From Simmondsia chinensis (taxonomy: Eukaryota > Streptophyta > Magnoliopsida > Caryophyllales > Simmondsiaceae), in the NCBI GenBank assembly GCA_018398585.1, contig JAGTTD010000016.1, positions 21,065,212 through 21,129,211 of the forward strand: a stretch of 64,000 nt of DNA, given 5' to 3'. Below, piece after piece: positions 54,774 to 64,000 of the stretch. The position numbers and the translations under genes were made by a program. Numbering within the stretch: position 1 is the stretch's first letter; every line of letters starts with the position of its first letter. The notes beneath the pieces are model-generated. The model searched no databases and was not told the DNA's origin. It was given only the letters and a program-made list of their open reading frames with translations.

Positions 54774-55046
54774 GTGCCACCGAGTCTTCATGGGGGGGAC
54801 GGTTCACCAATAAACAAGGGCAACATCTACATAAGTGAGACCAGCCCACCCACTGTGGCTCGAGCCTTCTATGTGCAATTTCTAGAGGACTTCAACCGTT
54901 TTCTACACTATCGTTCTGCAGAAGTGGTTCCAAACTGCAATATTTTCCTCACATTTCGTGGCCGATCATCTGATTCAAATATGGAGTCTTGGCAACCTTG
55001 GGAGTTGAAACTGCTCACACTAGCCTTCTATGATCTTGTCTCGCAG
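54774..55046 (+). CDS. SABATH methyltransferase, exon 3
   Basis: 91 codons between acceptor AG (54772-54773) and donor CAG/GTATGT at 55047, phase 0 on both sides. Peptide motifs: INKGNIYISETSPPTVARAF (the NKG.IYI..TSPP signature that follows HWLS in this family), FLHYRSAEVVPN, FLTFRGRSSDS and WELKLLTLAFYDLVSQ. These form the cap and part of the substrate pocket. Together exons 1-3 give 265 codons; family proteins are about 350-390 residues, so one further exon of roughly 100 residues is expected. The TSPP and VVPN wording is closest to caffeine-synthase-like members in my recollection, but the substrate cannot be assigned. Confidence 0.88.
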
Positions 55047-55171
55047 GTATGTCATATATACACAATATTACATTTAGTACCTAGCATGTCAAATTATTAT
55101 ATTATAAGAGTATTTAGAATTAGTTAATATGTGTGAATTAAATCTGAATTATGTGACTAGAATTGTGACAG

Positions 55172-55250
55172 GACGATAGAGAAGAAGGGATATGAAGTGA
55201 AACTAATTCCTTTTGTTCATTTACGGAAGCATATGCGTGTCTTTATAATA
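55172..55250 (+). pseudogene. Possible start of SABATH exon 4, out of frame
   Basis: After a GACAG acceptor at 55171 the sequence in the +1 frame reads TIEKKGYEVKLIPF, resembling the G-L-I-E-x-x-K block that opens the last SABATH exon. In the frame set by exon 3 it reads a few codons to a TGA. The rest of the expected exon (C-terminal ~90 residues) was not found downstream. This suggests a truncated pseudogene, or that the true exon 4 lies elsewhere. Confidence 0.35.
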
Positions 55251-56109
55251 TACAAATTTTTTTTTAACCATGTTTGTTGGTACTAAAAGGTTTCTTTATA
55301 AAACTACGAAGGATAATCTAACATGTCAAGAAAGTGAAACATATATATTTTTTGTATTGAACTTGATTAGAACTCCATACAAACTACCAAGGTTTTGATG
55401 CATTTACATGGAGCTTGAAAGTTACAAAATAACAACCAGATATAACACATACATACATTGAATTCTTCTAAATAAAACAAGTGGCCAACTTGGTATAAAT
55501 CGACGAGGCTGAGTTGAGTGTTATCTATAAATGATAGAGTTTGAGTTAGAATGTTAAGGGTGTGAGTTGAAAGGATAAGTGTATGGGTTGGATATATAAA
55601 TGTAATGTTGGAAATGAGTTGGAAGGATTAAGGTAGAAAAGATAAGGATTGGGATCAACATTATGGTTGAATGTTTAATTTGAATTCATCATCTTATATC
55701 AAAAAATTGATATTGTTTTTATTCAAATTGTAAATTACTTTTGACAAGTCCTAAAATAACTTTGGACTTTAAAATTAGAGTGGCTTTTGTTGTGGAAGTC
55801 CAACCTCTTTTTTGGCTTTCTCATAGCAAATGGCTGTATAGTTTGTCCACTATGTCAATTTAGTACTTTTATTTTAAAATATGTAAACGTATCACTTTAT
55901 AACTTAAGTTGTATGGATTTAGTCCAACCGCTTTTAGGAAGAAAAAGTGCTCATTCAGGATAAAAGGATAAATTATAGAAAATTTCCTCACTTTTTTCTT
56001 AGAAAAAAGAGAAAAAAAAAAAGAACTCACTTCACTTTTAAAACCAAACATTTAACTCCTAACTTTTCACAAATCAAAAACTTTGCCCCCAATCAATTTT
56101 TTCATGACC
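55251..56109. other. Unrecognised AT-rich DNA
   Basis: No gene recognised. Confidence 0.4.
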
Positions 56110-56800
56110 ATTTTACCGCTCTAAAGTAAAGGGTTAAGTATTTGATTGATTTTTAGAATGGGGTTTAATGTTTTAAGGCAAATTTTTGGAGTGTTAATGT
56201 TTTTAACAAAAATAAGATGGTTTTGCACATTTTAAAAAATAATTATTTTGCAATTAATTATGGTAATAATATTATAAATTCAGAGGATGAAAAATATTTT
56301 TAAAAGATAAAATATAATAAATTTTTGTTTAAAATTATTTTAAATAAAATATAATAAATTTTTGTTTAAAATTATTTTAAAGTTATATTTATAAATTTTA
56401 AAATTAAAAAAATGTGCGAAACTAAAAATTTAAAAAGAAATTATGGAAAAATAATTTTTTGTACAAATTTTGAAAAAAAAGTAATAATTTTTTTTAACTT
56501 AGTTTTTCAAAATTTTTCAAAAAAAAATTGTATTTCACAATTTACTTTCAAAATTTGAATTTCTTATATTTTTTAATTTTAAATTCAGTTTTTAGAGAAG
56601 TACTATATTTTATCCCATAGTATTTTTATAGAAATTTAAAAATATTTTATCATCTTTTAAATTGATAATATCATTATTATAATTAACTATGGTAATTAAT
56701 TATTTACAAATATATAAAACCTTCTTCTTTTTTGGCTAAAAATACAAACACTCCTAACTTTTGCCTACAAATATAATACCCCCTGCTAAAAATAGAAGGA
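56110..56800. repeat. Fold-back (MITE-like) element
   Basis: The left end (GGGGTTTAATGTTTTAAGGC, about 56160) is the inverse of the right end (CTAACTTTTGCC..ATAATACCCC, about 56755-56780). Inverted similarity extends inward for some 200 bp each side (TAATTATGGTAATAATATTA against TAATATCATTATTATAATTA). A 37-bp unit is duplicated at 56308-56381. The right half is shared with 26941-27375. Non-coding. Confidence 0.65.
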
Positions 56801-56820
56801 TAGTATTTATAAAGACCCCC

Positions 56821-57015
56821 TAAACTATTGATTAAAACTAAAGTGATCCCATAAACTTTTAATTTAATCTAAGACACCCCGACTATCGCTGAAAATCAAT
56901 GTGACCCTACAACTTTTAGTTACATCAGACATACCCTCGAACTATTGATTAAAATCAAATGTATGCCCCTCAACTTTTAAATTAAATTAAGAAAACCCCC
57001 AAATTATTAAAGAAG
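56821..57015 (+). repeat. Dispersed ~58-bp repeat, locus 3
   Basis: Units start at 56821, 56881, 56939 and (partial) 56995, spaced 60, 58 and 56 bp. Each has AACTATTGATTAAAAC/T, then GTGACCC/GATCCC, then AACTTTTAATTTAAT. Confidence 0.65.
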
Positions 57016-57418
57016 AATAGTTTTATCCCTAACTTCATGTAAATTTTGATAAACTTAAACAAACTAACAAGTCGAACACTTAGAATATTGAAAATTTGGA
57101 TGATTTCATTAATTAAGTACCAATACTATTTATAATACATCAAAAGAATAAGAAAAGTCTAACCCTAATGACTTACAATCAATTACAAAGGAATCTGAAG
57201 CAAAAGAGAGAGGGGGACGGTTGAGGTAGAGGAAGAGGAAGAGGAGAAGTCTTTCTCTTCAAATCATCCATTAAGCGTACAACAACTACTCCAAAAGAAT
57301 AAATGCAAAGGAAGTAAATACAGAGACTAATGCTAGCTAATTACATATAATTCAAAAGTCAAAATTAAAATTCAAATACTTCAATTTTAACACTCCCCCT
57401 TAAGTTGGAGCATGTAAA
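57016..57418. other. Unrecognised DNA next to copia relic
   Basis: Probably 3' non-coding sequence of the copia relic (minus); AT-rich with a GAGGAAGAGGAAGAGGAG purine run near 57225. No LTR recognised. Confidence 0.4.
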
Positions 57419-57793
57419 TTAACGATGCCCAACTTGCGAAGGAACAACGATACCGATGGCAATCCAAGGGCCTTTGTGAAGAGATCCTCTACTGCCTCGA
57501 AGACCAAACAAAAGAAGTAGCAATCTCTTTAGACAACAACTTCTCTCTAACAAAGTGACAATCAATTTCAATGTACTTTGTCCTTTTATGAAAAACCGGA
57601 TTGGAGGCAATGTGAAGAGGTACTTGGTTATCACAAAGTAAGAGAGTTGGTTGAATAATATCCACAAGAAAATCACTTAATAAACGACATAACCACACTA
57701 ATTCACTAGTCACGGTGGCCATAGCACGATACTCTGCTTTGGCGAAATAACGAGAAACAACTGTTTGTTTCTTGGAACGCCATGAAATAAGCG
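57419..57793 (-). pseudogene. Copia RNase H, right-hand fragment of a split relic
   Basis: On minus: SKKQTVVSR, AEYRAMATVTSELVWL, LLCDNQVPLHIASNPVFHKR, TKYIEIDCHFVREKL, the C-terminal RNase H signature of copia elements. A frameshift follows near 57490. The Tnt1-like element inserted immediately before SKKQ. The RT part of the same relic is at 60682-61637. Confidence 0.82.
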
Positions 57794-58356
57794 TGTTAGG
57801 TTATGTCTCAAATTACTTGTTTTAATTTTATGGGGTTGCGGCAGGGTCACCGATCGATCGGAAGGGAATCCGATCGATCGGGTGATTTAAGGAAAGATTC
57901 GGGAGGTTTTAGGAATTTAAAGGGCCGATCGATCAGGTGTTTCCCGATGGATCGGGCCCTCAAAGGCATGGCTCTATTTAAAGGACGTAGAGTTTACGTC
58001 TTTCAGTATCCAATTAAAGTGTGAGACGCCACCATTAAGAGTGAGGTGATTTCGTAATTCCTCCAAGATATTCGAGTGCCACGAGAGCTTAGAGGGAGTG
58101 ATTGTAATTCTTCCATATATCTCGTTCTGGAAAGTGTTGTTGTAATTCTTTCTTTCAGTTAATAAAGAATCTCCATCTCCGCCCGTGGTTTTCTTCCCTC
58201 TCGATTGTAGAGGGGTTTCAATGTAAATATTATGTGTTCTTGTTTGTTCTTTATTTCTCCATATTTGGTTACTTCTCATTTTGCGTGAGTCATATTATTT
58301 GAATCGAATCAAGTTATCAGGGTTTCACGCTTTCGCATCAAGTTTTATCCCTATCA
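57794..58356 (+). repeat. 5' LTR of Tnt1-like plus copy
   Basis: 563 bp. U3 carries CGATCGATCGG boxes (57850-57945); TATA-like CTATTTAAAGG near 57972. Confidence 0.9.
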
Positions 58357-58394
58357 AATTGGTATCAAAGCCCTGTTTATTTCAATTTGGTAAT

Positions 58395-60051
58395 ATGACG
58401 TCCGCAATTAAGCCCGAGGTTGAGAAGTTTGGTGGTCAAGGGAGCATTAGTTTATGGCAGGTTCGCGTTAAGGGCCTTTTAATTCAAAGTGGCTTGAAGA
58501 AAGCTTTAGATGGGAAAGCGAAGAAATCAGAGAATCTTATAGAAGCACAATGGGAGGAGTTAGATGAGAAGGCACTCACAGCAATTCAGATGTGTCTTAC
58601 CGATGACGTTTTGACAGAAGTTCTGGAAGTGAAGACCGCTAACGAGTTGTGGGAGAAATTGCAGGATATGTTCTGTTTTAAGTTTATCTCCAACAAACTA
58701 GCAGTTAAGCGTCGGTTGTTCACGTTTCGTATGTCAGAAGGTACATCACTTAAGAATCACGTCAGTGAATTTAATTCAATTATTCAAGATTTGAAAGAAT
58801 TGGATGATGTTCCTAAGGATGAAGATCAGGCAATGTTGTTGTTATGTTCTCTCTCTACTTCATATAAGGGTTTTGTTGAAGGCATGATTTATGGGGGTAG
58901 ACAAAACCATATCTGTTGATGAAGTTAAGAGAAACCTACTGAGTAAAGAACGAGTAGATAGGGAATTATTTGATTCTGTTTATAACTCAGGTAGTGGTTT
59001 ATGTGTGAGGGGGAGAACTGAGTATGATCACAGTAGAAACAAGTCTAAGTCTAGGTATCAAGACCTAACTTGTAACTACTGTCATAAGAAAGGGCACATT
59101 AAGAAAGACTGTTACAAGCTTAAAAGAAAACTAGAAGCAGATAACAGGTCTGACCAGAGATCCATAGCAGCTAGTGTTGTGGATGGTGAGAATGAAGATC
59201 TTCTATTGTCTATGTCTGAACCTAAGTCCAATTTGAAAGATAGTTGGATTTTGGATTCGGGTTGCTCCTATCATGTCTGTCCCTACGAGTCAGTTCGGGG
59301 TGGAGTTGCTTTGATGGGTAATGATACTTCACGCAAAGTTTTGGGTCTAGGATCAATTCGCTTTAGGATGTTCGATGGCACTATCAGGGTTTTGAGCGAT
59401 GCTCGTCATGTTCCTGATTTGAAGAAGATTCTCATATCTTTAGGTACTCTTGAGTCTAAAGGGTACAAGTACACAGCTGAAGGTGGAGTTTTGAGGGTCG
59501 TTAAGGGTGCATTGATAGTTATGAAGGGCAGAAGGTTAGGTACGTTGTATGAACTTGTCGGTTCCACAGTTGTTAGATCTGTTGCAGCATCTTCATCATC
59601 CTTGTTGTTGACAGAACCAGAAATCATAAATTTAGGATGTTTGAGATTGGATCATTCTGGTGATAGGAGTCTGTCTGAGCACAGTGTAAGGGGCTCTTTG
59701 TGTTGTCAGTCTATAGGACTGGTGGTATATGAACAAGGGCTTTATGGGAAGTAGAAAGGTTTTTGCTTCAAGCAATTCCTAACGAGTAGACGTGTCACGT
59801 TTGGTGAGTCTTCGTTATTGTCTCCACAGAAGATGTCATCAGTTGGTTGTGATTCAGGTCAGGTGTGTAAGACAGAGGGAGCTCAGTTTCAGTTAAGTAA
59901 CACAGTTCAGCAGCAGGTGGCTGTGTCAAGAGCCAATTCAGAGAAGAAGAAGATTGGCATTGCTGATAACCTCTCAGATATGTTCACTCAGTTTCTACCT
60001 AGCAGGAAGTTCAAGCTTCGCTTGGACTCGTTTAGGTTTCGTGTTTGGTTG
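58395..60051 (+). pseudogene. Tnt1-like gag-protease fused to RNase H tail
   Basis: ATG at 58395 (MTSAIKPEVEKFGGQGSISL). Gag runs open to about 58900, where a single frameshift moves it to the frame ending at 59754. That frame holds the CCHC knuckle CNYCHKKGHIKKDC (about 59069), protease [13 protein letters not shown] (about 59245) and a GAG-pre-integrase start. It is followed by RRVTFGESSLL and the RNase H tail EKKKIGIADNLSDMFTQFLP (about 59945-60000). Apart from the frameshift, gag is nearly intact, so this copy could once have supplied or used particles. Confidence 0.85.
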
Positions 60052-60132
60052 TGATAACCCTGTGTGTGGGAGTTTAGTGGAGAAGGTGGAGGAAATTCTT
60101 TTATGTATGTAATTTGAGCCAAGGTGGAGATT

Positions 60133-60676
60133 TGTTAGGTTATGTCTTAAATTACTTGTTTTAATTTTATGGGGTTGCCGTAGGGTCACCGATCGATCGG
60201 AAGGGAATCCGATCGATCGGGTGATTTAAGGAAAGATTTAGGAGTTTTTAGGAATTTAGAGGGCCGATCAATCGGGCCCTTAAAGGCACGGCTCTATTTA
60301 AAGGACGTAGGGTTTACGTCTTTCAGTATCCAATTAAAGTGTGAGACGCTGCCATTAAGAGTGAGGTGATTTCGAAATTCTTCCAAGATATTCAAGTGCT
60401 ACAAGAGTTTAGAGGGAGTGATTGTAATTCTTCCATATATCTCGTTCTGGGAATTGTTGTTGTAATTCTTCTGTTCAGTTAATACAGAATCTCCATCTCC
60501 GCCTGTGGTTTTTTTCCCTCTTAATTGTAGAGGGGTTTCCACGTAAATATTGTGTGTTCTTGTTTGTTCTTTCTTTCTCCATATTTGGTTACTTCTCGTT
60601 TTGCATGAGTCATATTACTTGAATCGAATCAAGTTATCAGGGTTTCACACTTCCGCATCAAATTTTCTCCCTATCA
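60133..60676 (+). repeat. 3' LTR of Tnt1-like plus copy
   Basis: 544 bp. Shorter than the 5' LTR by about 19 bp lost between CGATC repeats in U3; several percent divergent by eye. Confidence 0.9.
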
Positions 60677-60681
60677 AAGCG

Positions 60682-61637
60682 CATCACCTAAAAATACCAC
60701 AATAAGCATCTCAATACCTTGGTTCGAATAAGCATATCAATAAGCACGAAGACTAAGATTAGATGCATGCGTAAGAAAAATACCTTGGTTCGATGTCCCC
60801 TTTATGTAATGGAGAACACAATAAGCTGCCTCCAAATGTGGCACTCATAGATCATGCATAAATTAGTTGAGAATTCTAACCACATAAAAAATGTTGGGAT
60901 GCGTTATGGTAAGATAAAGCAGTCTCCCTATTAACCTTCAATATATACCAGGATCGCTAACTTTGTCTCCATCCCCATTGGCCAAACAGTGATTTTGGGC
61001 GCCGGGCATGGAGACAAGTTTGACGCCTAGCAACCCTGTCTCACTTCGAATATCAAGGGCATATTTATGTTGGCTCAAAACCATACCCTTCTTAGACCGA
61101 GCAAACTCTATCCCGAGAAAATACTTAACGGGGCCCCAAATTCTAAATGCCAAACTATTTATTCAGTGATGAATTGACCTCGTCTATATGTTTTGAATCA
61201 TTACTCGTCATAATTATATCAACACATACTAGGACACTTATAAACGTTGATCCTCGTGAAAAAGCGAACAATGAATAATCGGATTTAGATTGTGTGAATC
61301 CCACACTGACTAAAAATGACACAAATTTTTGATTCCGGTTACGAGAAGCTTGTTTGAAACCATAAAGAGATTTACATAAGCGACAAATTTTGCCCTCACT
61401 CCTTTTCTCAAAATCTTGAGGTAACTTCATGTATACCTCTTCATTAAGATTCCCGAACCGATGCACTATCCAATTCATAGATGATGCTATTGCAAGGACG
61501 CAATGAACAGAAACAAGTTTTGCAATAGGAGCAAAGGTATCGTGATAGTCTATACCTTCAATTTGCATATAATCCTTGGCAATCAAACGTGTCTTGTAGC
61601 TCTCTATGGACCCATCAGACTTATACTTAGGGTGCAT
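60682..61637 (-). pseudogene. Copia reverse transcriptase, left-hand fragment of a split relic
   Basis: On minus from 61637: KYKSDGSIESYKTRLIAKDY, GIDYHDTFAPIAKLV, LYGFKQASRN, VCVDIIMTSND (the YVDD box now CVDI), then 61153-60938 GPVKYFLGIEFARSKKGMVL and decayed TRPDI-H block to 60682. The frame breaks near 61155. It joins the RNase H at 57419-57793 across the AAGCG target of the Tnt1-like element. Upstream (61638 on) it is cut by other DNA, so integrase and LTR are missing. Confidence 0.85.
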
Positions 61638-61943
61638 TTGGTTCAGCGTTTTTCAGCGTATTTGTTTACAGCTTATCTTTTTTAGTAAGATATGTATCTT
61701 TTGAAGATCTGTGAGACATATCCTGTGGTGTTTGGTTGTACAGTACAGAATGACCTTTTTCTCAATGATAGATTGTTTGGTTATATATATCAAAAAGACC
61801 TTATGATGCAGAATTACCAAAAAGGACATGACTACATAAAATAAGCAAAAGACATATTTTTATCTTATTTTAAAGCATGATGTGACATTCTAAAATTAGT
61901 TTTCTTTATTTTTTATATAATTAAAATTTTACCTAACATAGTT
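61628..61943. repeat. Possible DNA-transposon end
   Basis: CTTA followed by GGGTGCATTTGGTTCAG resembles the TTA-flanked GGGTGTGTTTGG ends of PIF/Harbinger-type elements, and it abruptly ends the copia RT homology. No matching inverse end was found nearby. Confidence 0.35.
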
Positions 61944-63570
61944 TGTGATGTGATTAAAACCATCTACTCGCAAGCGTACGAGATCGTCGTAGCTTTTTCC
62001 GGTATACGGGTCGTATCCACAGGGAATCGTGTTAAGTTAGACTTAGTGATTAACGAGCGGTTTGAATCTTTGGGTTTTTTTTTTTTTTGGTTGTTTGAAT
62101 AGATTGTTGGCTAAATTAATAAAATTGAATATAAAGTAAATGTGTCAATTTAATTGAGGTTAATTTAGGGAGTGTATTTAGGGTAGCTTAACACGTATCT
62201 CGTCATTATATTTTACTTAGGACGTTGATTTGAAGGACTTAAGCTACATGCTCTAAGCCTGGGTTAATATATAAATTAGGGCTTAGGCTAATGAATTAGT
62301 CTAAAGGCATAACCTATCTTAGCACCCTCAGTGTAGTATAGGTTATCTCATTAGTACTACTTAATTCCTTTGTTACTCCTAATTCAATATTAATTTATAT
62401 AAAAGGCTGGGTTCAGGGTTGGGTACAACCTCAACCTTGACCACGCTTGAAATCCTGTTATGCTATGATCTAGGCTACAAGAACAAGACTAATTGCTCCA
62501 AAGTTGGAGATCTAGTCATGGCTACAAGCACACATGCAAAAATATCCAACAATCATGAAGAACTCCCCAAAGGGGTGCGAATATAGTATAACTAAACCAA
62601 TCGTCAAAAGTATAATCTAAATCTGGGATACGGTTTCATCCCTAAACTAAAAGAGTCTACTCGTCCATGTGAGTTTTATACATCATTAACATCTAAAAAA
62701 AGAGAAAACAATGAATAAACAATTAGGAATTGAAAACTCCCTCAATTGACGTTGACGTTGATCCTTGCTTTGATCCTTCCAGCACTCCGACCACCTGCGC
62801 TTCGGCGTTTGAGAACCCCTTGGATCCCGTAGCGGCTTGGGGAGGAGAGGAGGCATGGCAAAAGATGTGAAATTAGGTCTCCCCTCCATATTTATATATG
62901 GGGCGTGCTTTAGGGTTGGTCCCGTGCCATCCCCGATCGATCGGTGGTCAAATCGATCGATCGGAGCCCCCTTAGCAGCTTGCGCAGTTAACTTAAAACG
63001 AGCGTAACTTTTGATCCGTAATGAGTTATGGGCAAATTATATACCAAATCGAAGCTCTTGAAGAGATATACGTGAACCAAGTGGTTTCATAAGTAGATTA
63101 GCAACATATTGGGTCATAAATACCCTTCTTTTAGCTTTTTACTCTTTTTAAGCTTGACTGATTGCAAAAATGCATGGTCAATCGATCCCCGCGCCCAAGG
63201 AAAGACTCTTTTTGACCGAAGCTTGACCCGATGGGTACTTATTTTGCACACGTAGTCGGGTTTCTCAAAGTAGTCTTCAATTATGCCTCGATTACGCTTG
63301 AATCTTCCACTTTTCAGCCTTTGTTTGCTCCGTTGCGCTCTAAGCCAAAATGTACCTTGATTACAACAAAAACACACATGTAGAGGCCGAATATATAGCA
63401 GAAATGAGAAATAAAAGATGTGAAAATCAAGTACATTAGTATGAATTATGCAACTAAAAATAACATAAAATATGTCATAAAATGTGCATAATTGTGTCAA
63501 TAAAAACCGAAAGTATAGTTCATAAAATTACATCCAAAGTATCATTATAGAAATCAAATATCACATCACA
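61944..63570 (-). repeat. Candidate long solo LTR
   Basis: Begins TGTGATGTGAT and ends ATCACATCACA, a perfect 11-base terminal inverted repeat with TG..CA ends. On minus a TATA-like CCATATATAAATATGG lies at 62885-62900, and CGATCGATCGG boxes at about 62934-62965 lie upstream of it in that orientation, as in a U3. Length 1627 bp. No target duplication is visible because a T-run follows directly. No coding content is recognised; the frame at 63114-63500 has no domain. Confidence 0.5.
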
Positions 63571-63700
63571 TTTTTTTTTATAGATAAGGAGCAACAAGGG
63601 CTCACAATATAAAATAGGATACACCTACAACAGTAGGGATGATACAAAAAGGAATTACATAAAGATTGAGGAAAACAACATAAAACAAAAATGACCACAA
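63571..63700 (-). mobile_element. LINE 3' tail
   Basis: T9 at 63571-63579 followed by ATAGATAAGGAGCAACAAGG, comparable to the sequence after the T-runs at 27693 and 48597. Probably the 3' end of another LINE copy running beyond the window. Confidence 0.45.
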
Positions 63701-64000
63701 TTGCATGCATACAACTTCAATCCACCTTCTGTAACAAATAAACTGATTGTCAATAATTTAACGAAATAAATTAGCACATGGAATAAATAATACGTTAGAC
63801 TATGTAAAAGTTTATAGTCAATGAATATGGCCAAGAAATTTCAACTCATAACTAACATATCAAAAATCACCTATATTATTACCATATACATTTTTTTAAA
63901 AATAAATACAATTCCTAAAATTATGAAATATTGTGTATTATACTCAAAATCCACAAATTACAAAATAAATACTTAGAAAATGCTCAAATAAAATATCGAT
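63701..64000. other. Unrecognised AT-rich DNA
   Basis: Nothing identifiable; may continue the LINE. Confidence 0.35.

Larger units (their letters stand above)
57794..60676 (+). mobile_element. Internally deleted Tnt1-like copia element, plus copy
   Basis: LTRs at 57794-58356 and 60133-60676, TGTTAGG...CTATCA, with a perfect target duplication AAGCG at 57789-57793 and 60677-60681. PBS AATTGGTATCAAAGCC at 58357-58372, PPT GAGCCAAGGTGGAGATT before the 3' LTR. The interior of 1.78 kb encodes gag, knuckle, protease, then jumps to the last part of RNase H. Integrase, RT and most of RNase H are gone, in the same overall way as the minus copy at 44015-47108. Confidence 0.92.

Noticed and set aside
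63114..63500. 128-aa open frame on minus
   Set aside because: No domain, composition like non-coding DNA, and it falls inside the candidate solo LTR.

Overview
The window is plant nuclear DNA, most likely from a eudicot. It has no operons, but it holds spliced coding sequence and is packed with Ty1/copia and Ty3/gypsy LTR retrotransposons, LINEs and small DNA-transposon derivatives. Their primer binding sites are the plant initiator-tRNA-Met type (TGGTATCAGAGC), with one notable exception. The only host gene I can support is a SABATH-family carboxyl/N-methyltransferase (salicylate, jasmonate or caffeine-synthase type). Exons 1 and 2 lie at 32.5-34.05 kb and exon 3 at 54.8-55.05 kb, all in phase. 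The gene therefore either has a roughly 20.7 kb intron built of transposons or was broken by them.

Layout. 1-1022: unrecognised. 1028-13126: a copia element (TSD GTGAC) into whose polyprotein a chromovirus-type gypsy element (3371-8961, minus, TSD TACAT) has inserted. 13.1-18.4 kb: AT-rich sequence, a dispersed ~58-bp repeat and a decayed gypsy protease-RT-RNase H carrying a 26-G run. 18364-25056: a second, more decayed copy of the same copia family on the minus strand. 25.4-27.4 kb: fold-back elements. 27.7-30.5 kb: a LINE that has ORF1 and a 3' tail but no ORF2, flanked by an 8-9 bp TSD and apparently sitting inside a hAT-like element. 31.5-32.1 kb: a copia LTR/PBS remnant. 32.5-55.05 kb: the SABATH gene. 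Its intron 2 holds two internally deleted gypsy elements side by side (34.4-40.7 kb, the second with a hAT MITE), a copia solo-LTR candidate and RT remnant (41.6-43 kb), an internally deleted Tnt1-like element (44015-47108), LINE-RT and gypsy-integrase scraps, and a second ORF1-only LINE (48.6-54.2 kb) split by a gag-only gypsy element (48991-51865). 56.1-57.0 kb: another fold-back element and the ~58-bp repeat. 57.4-61.6 kb: a copia RT-RNase H relic cut by a second deleted Tnt1-like element (57794-60676, TSD AAGCG). 61944-63570: a solo-LTR candidate followed by a LINE tail.

The main system-level point is that most LTR elements here are non-autonomous: they keep LTRs, PBS, PPT and some gag but have lost RT or integrase. 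The most unusual signal is in the copia family at 1-13 kb and 18-25 kb. The sequence just inside its 5' LTR, where the tRNA primer should bind, is not tRNA-like. Instead it is the reverse complement (14-15 nt) of a segment of the element's own LTR in both copies, which raises the possibility of Tf1-like self-priming or of a conserved RNA fold. No tRNA, rRNA, CRISPR or organellar gene was recognised.
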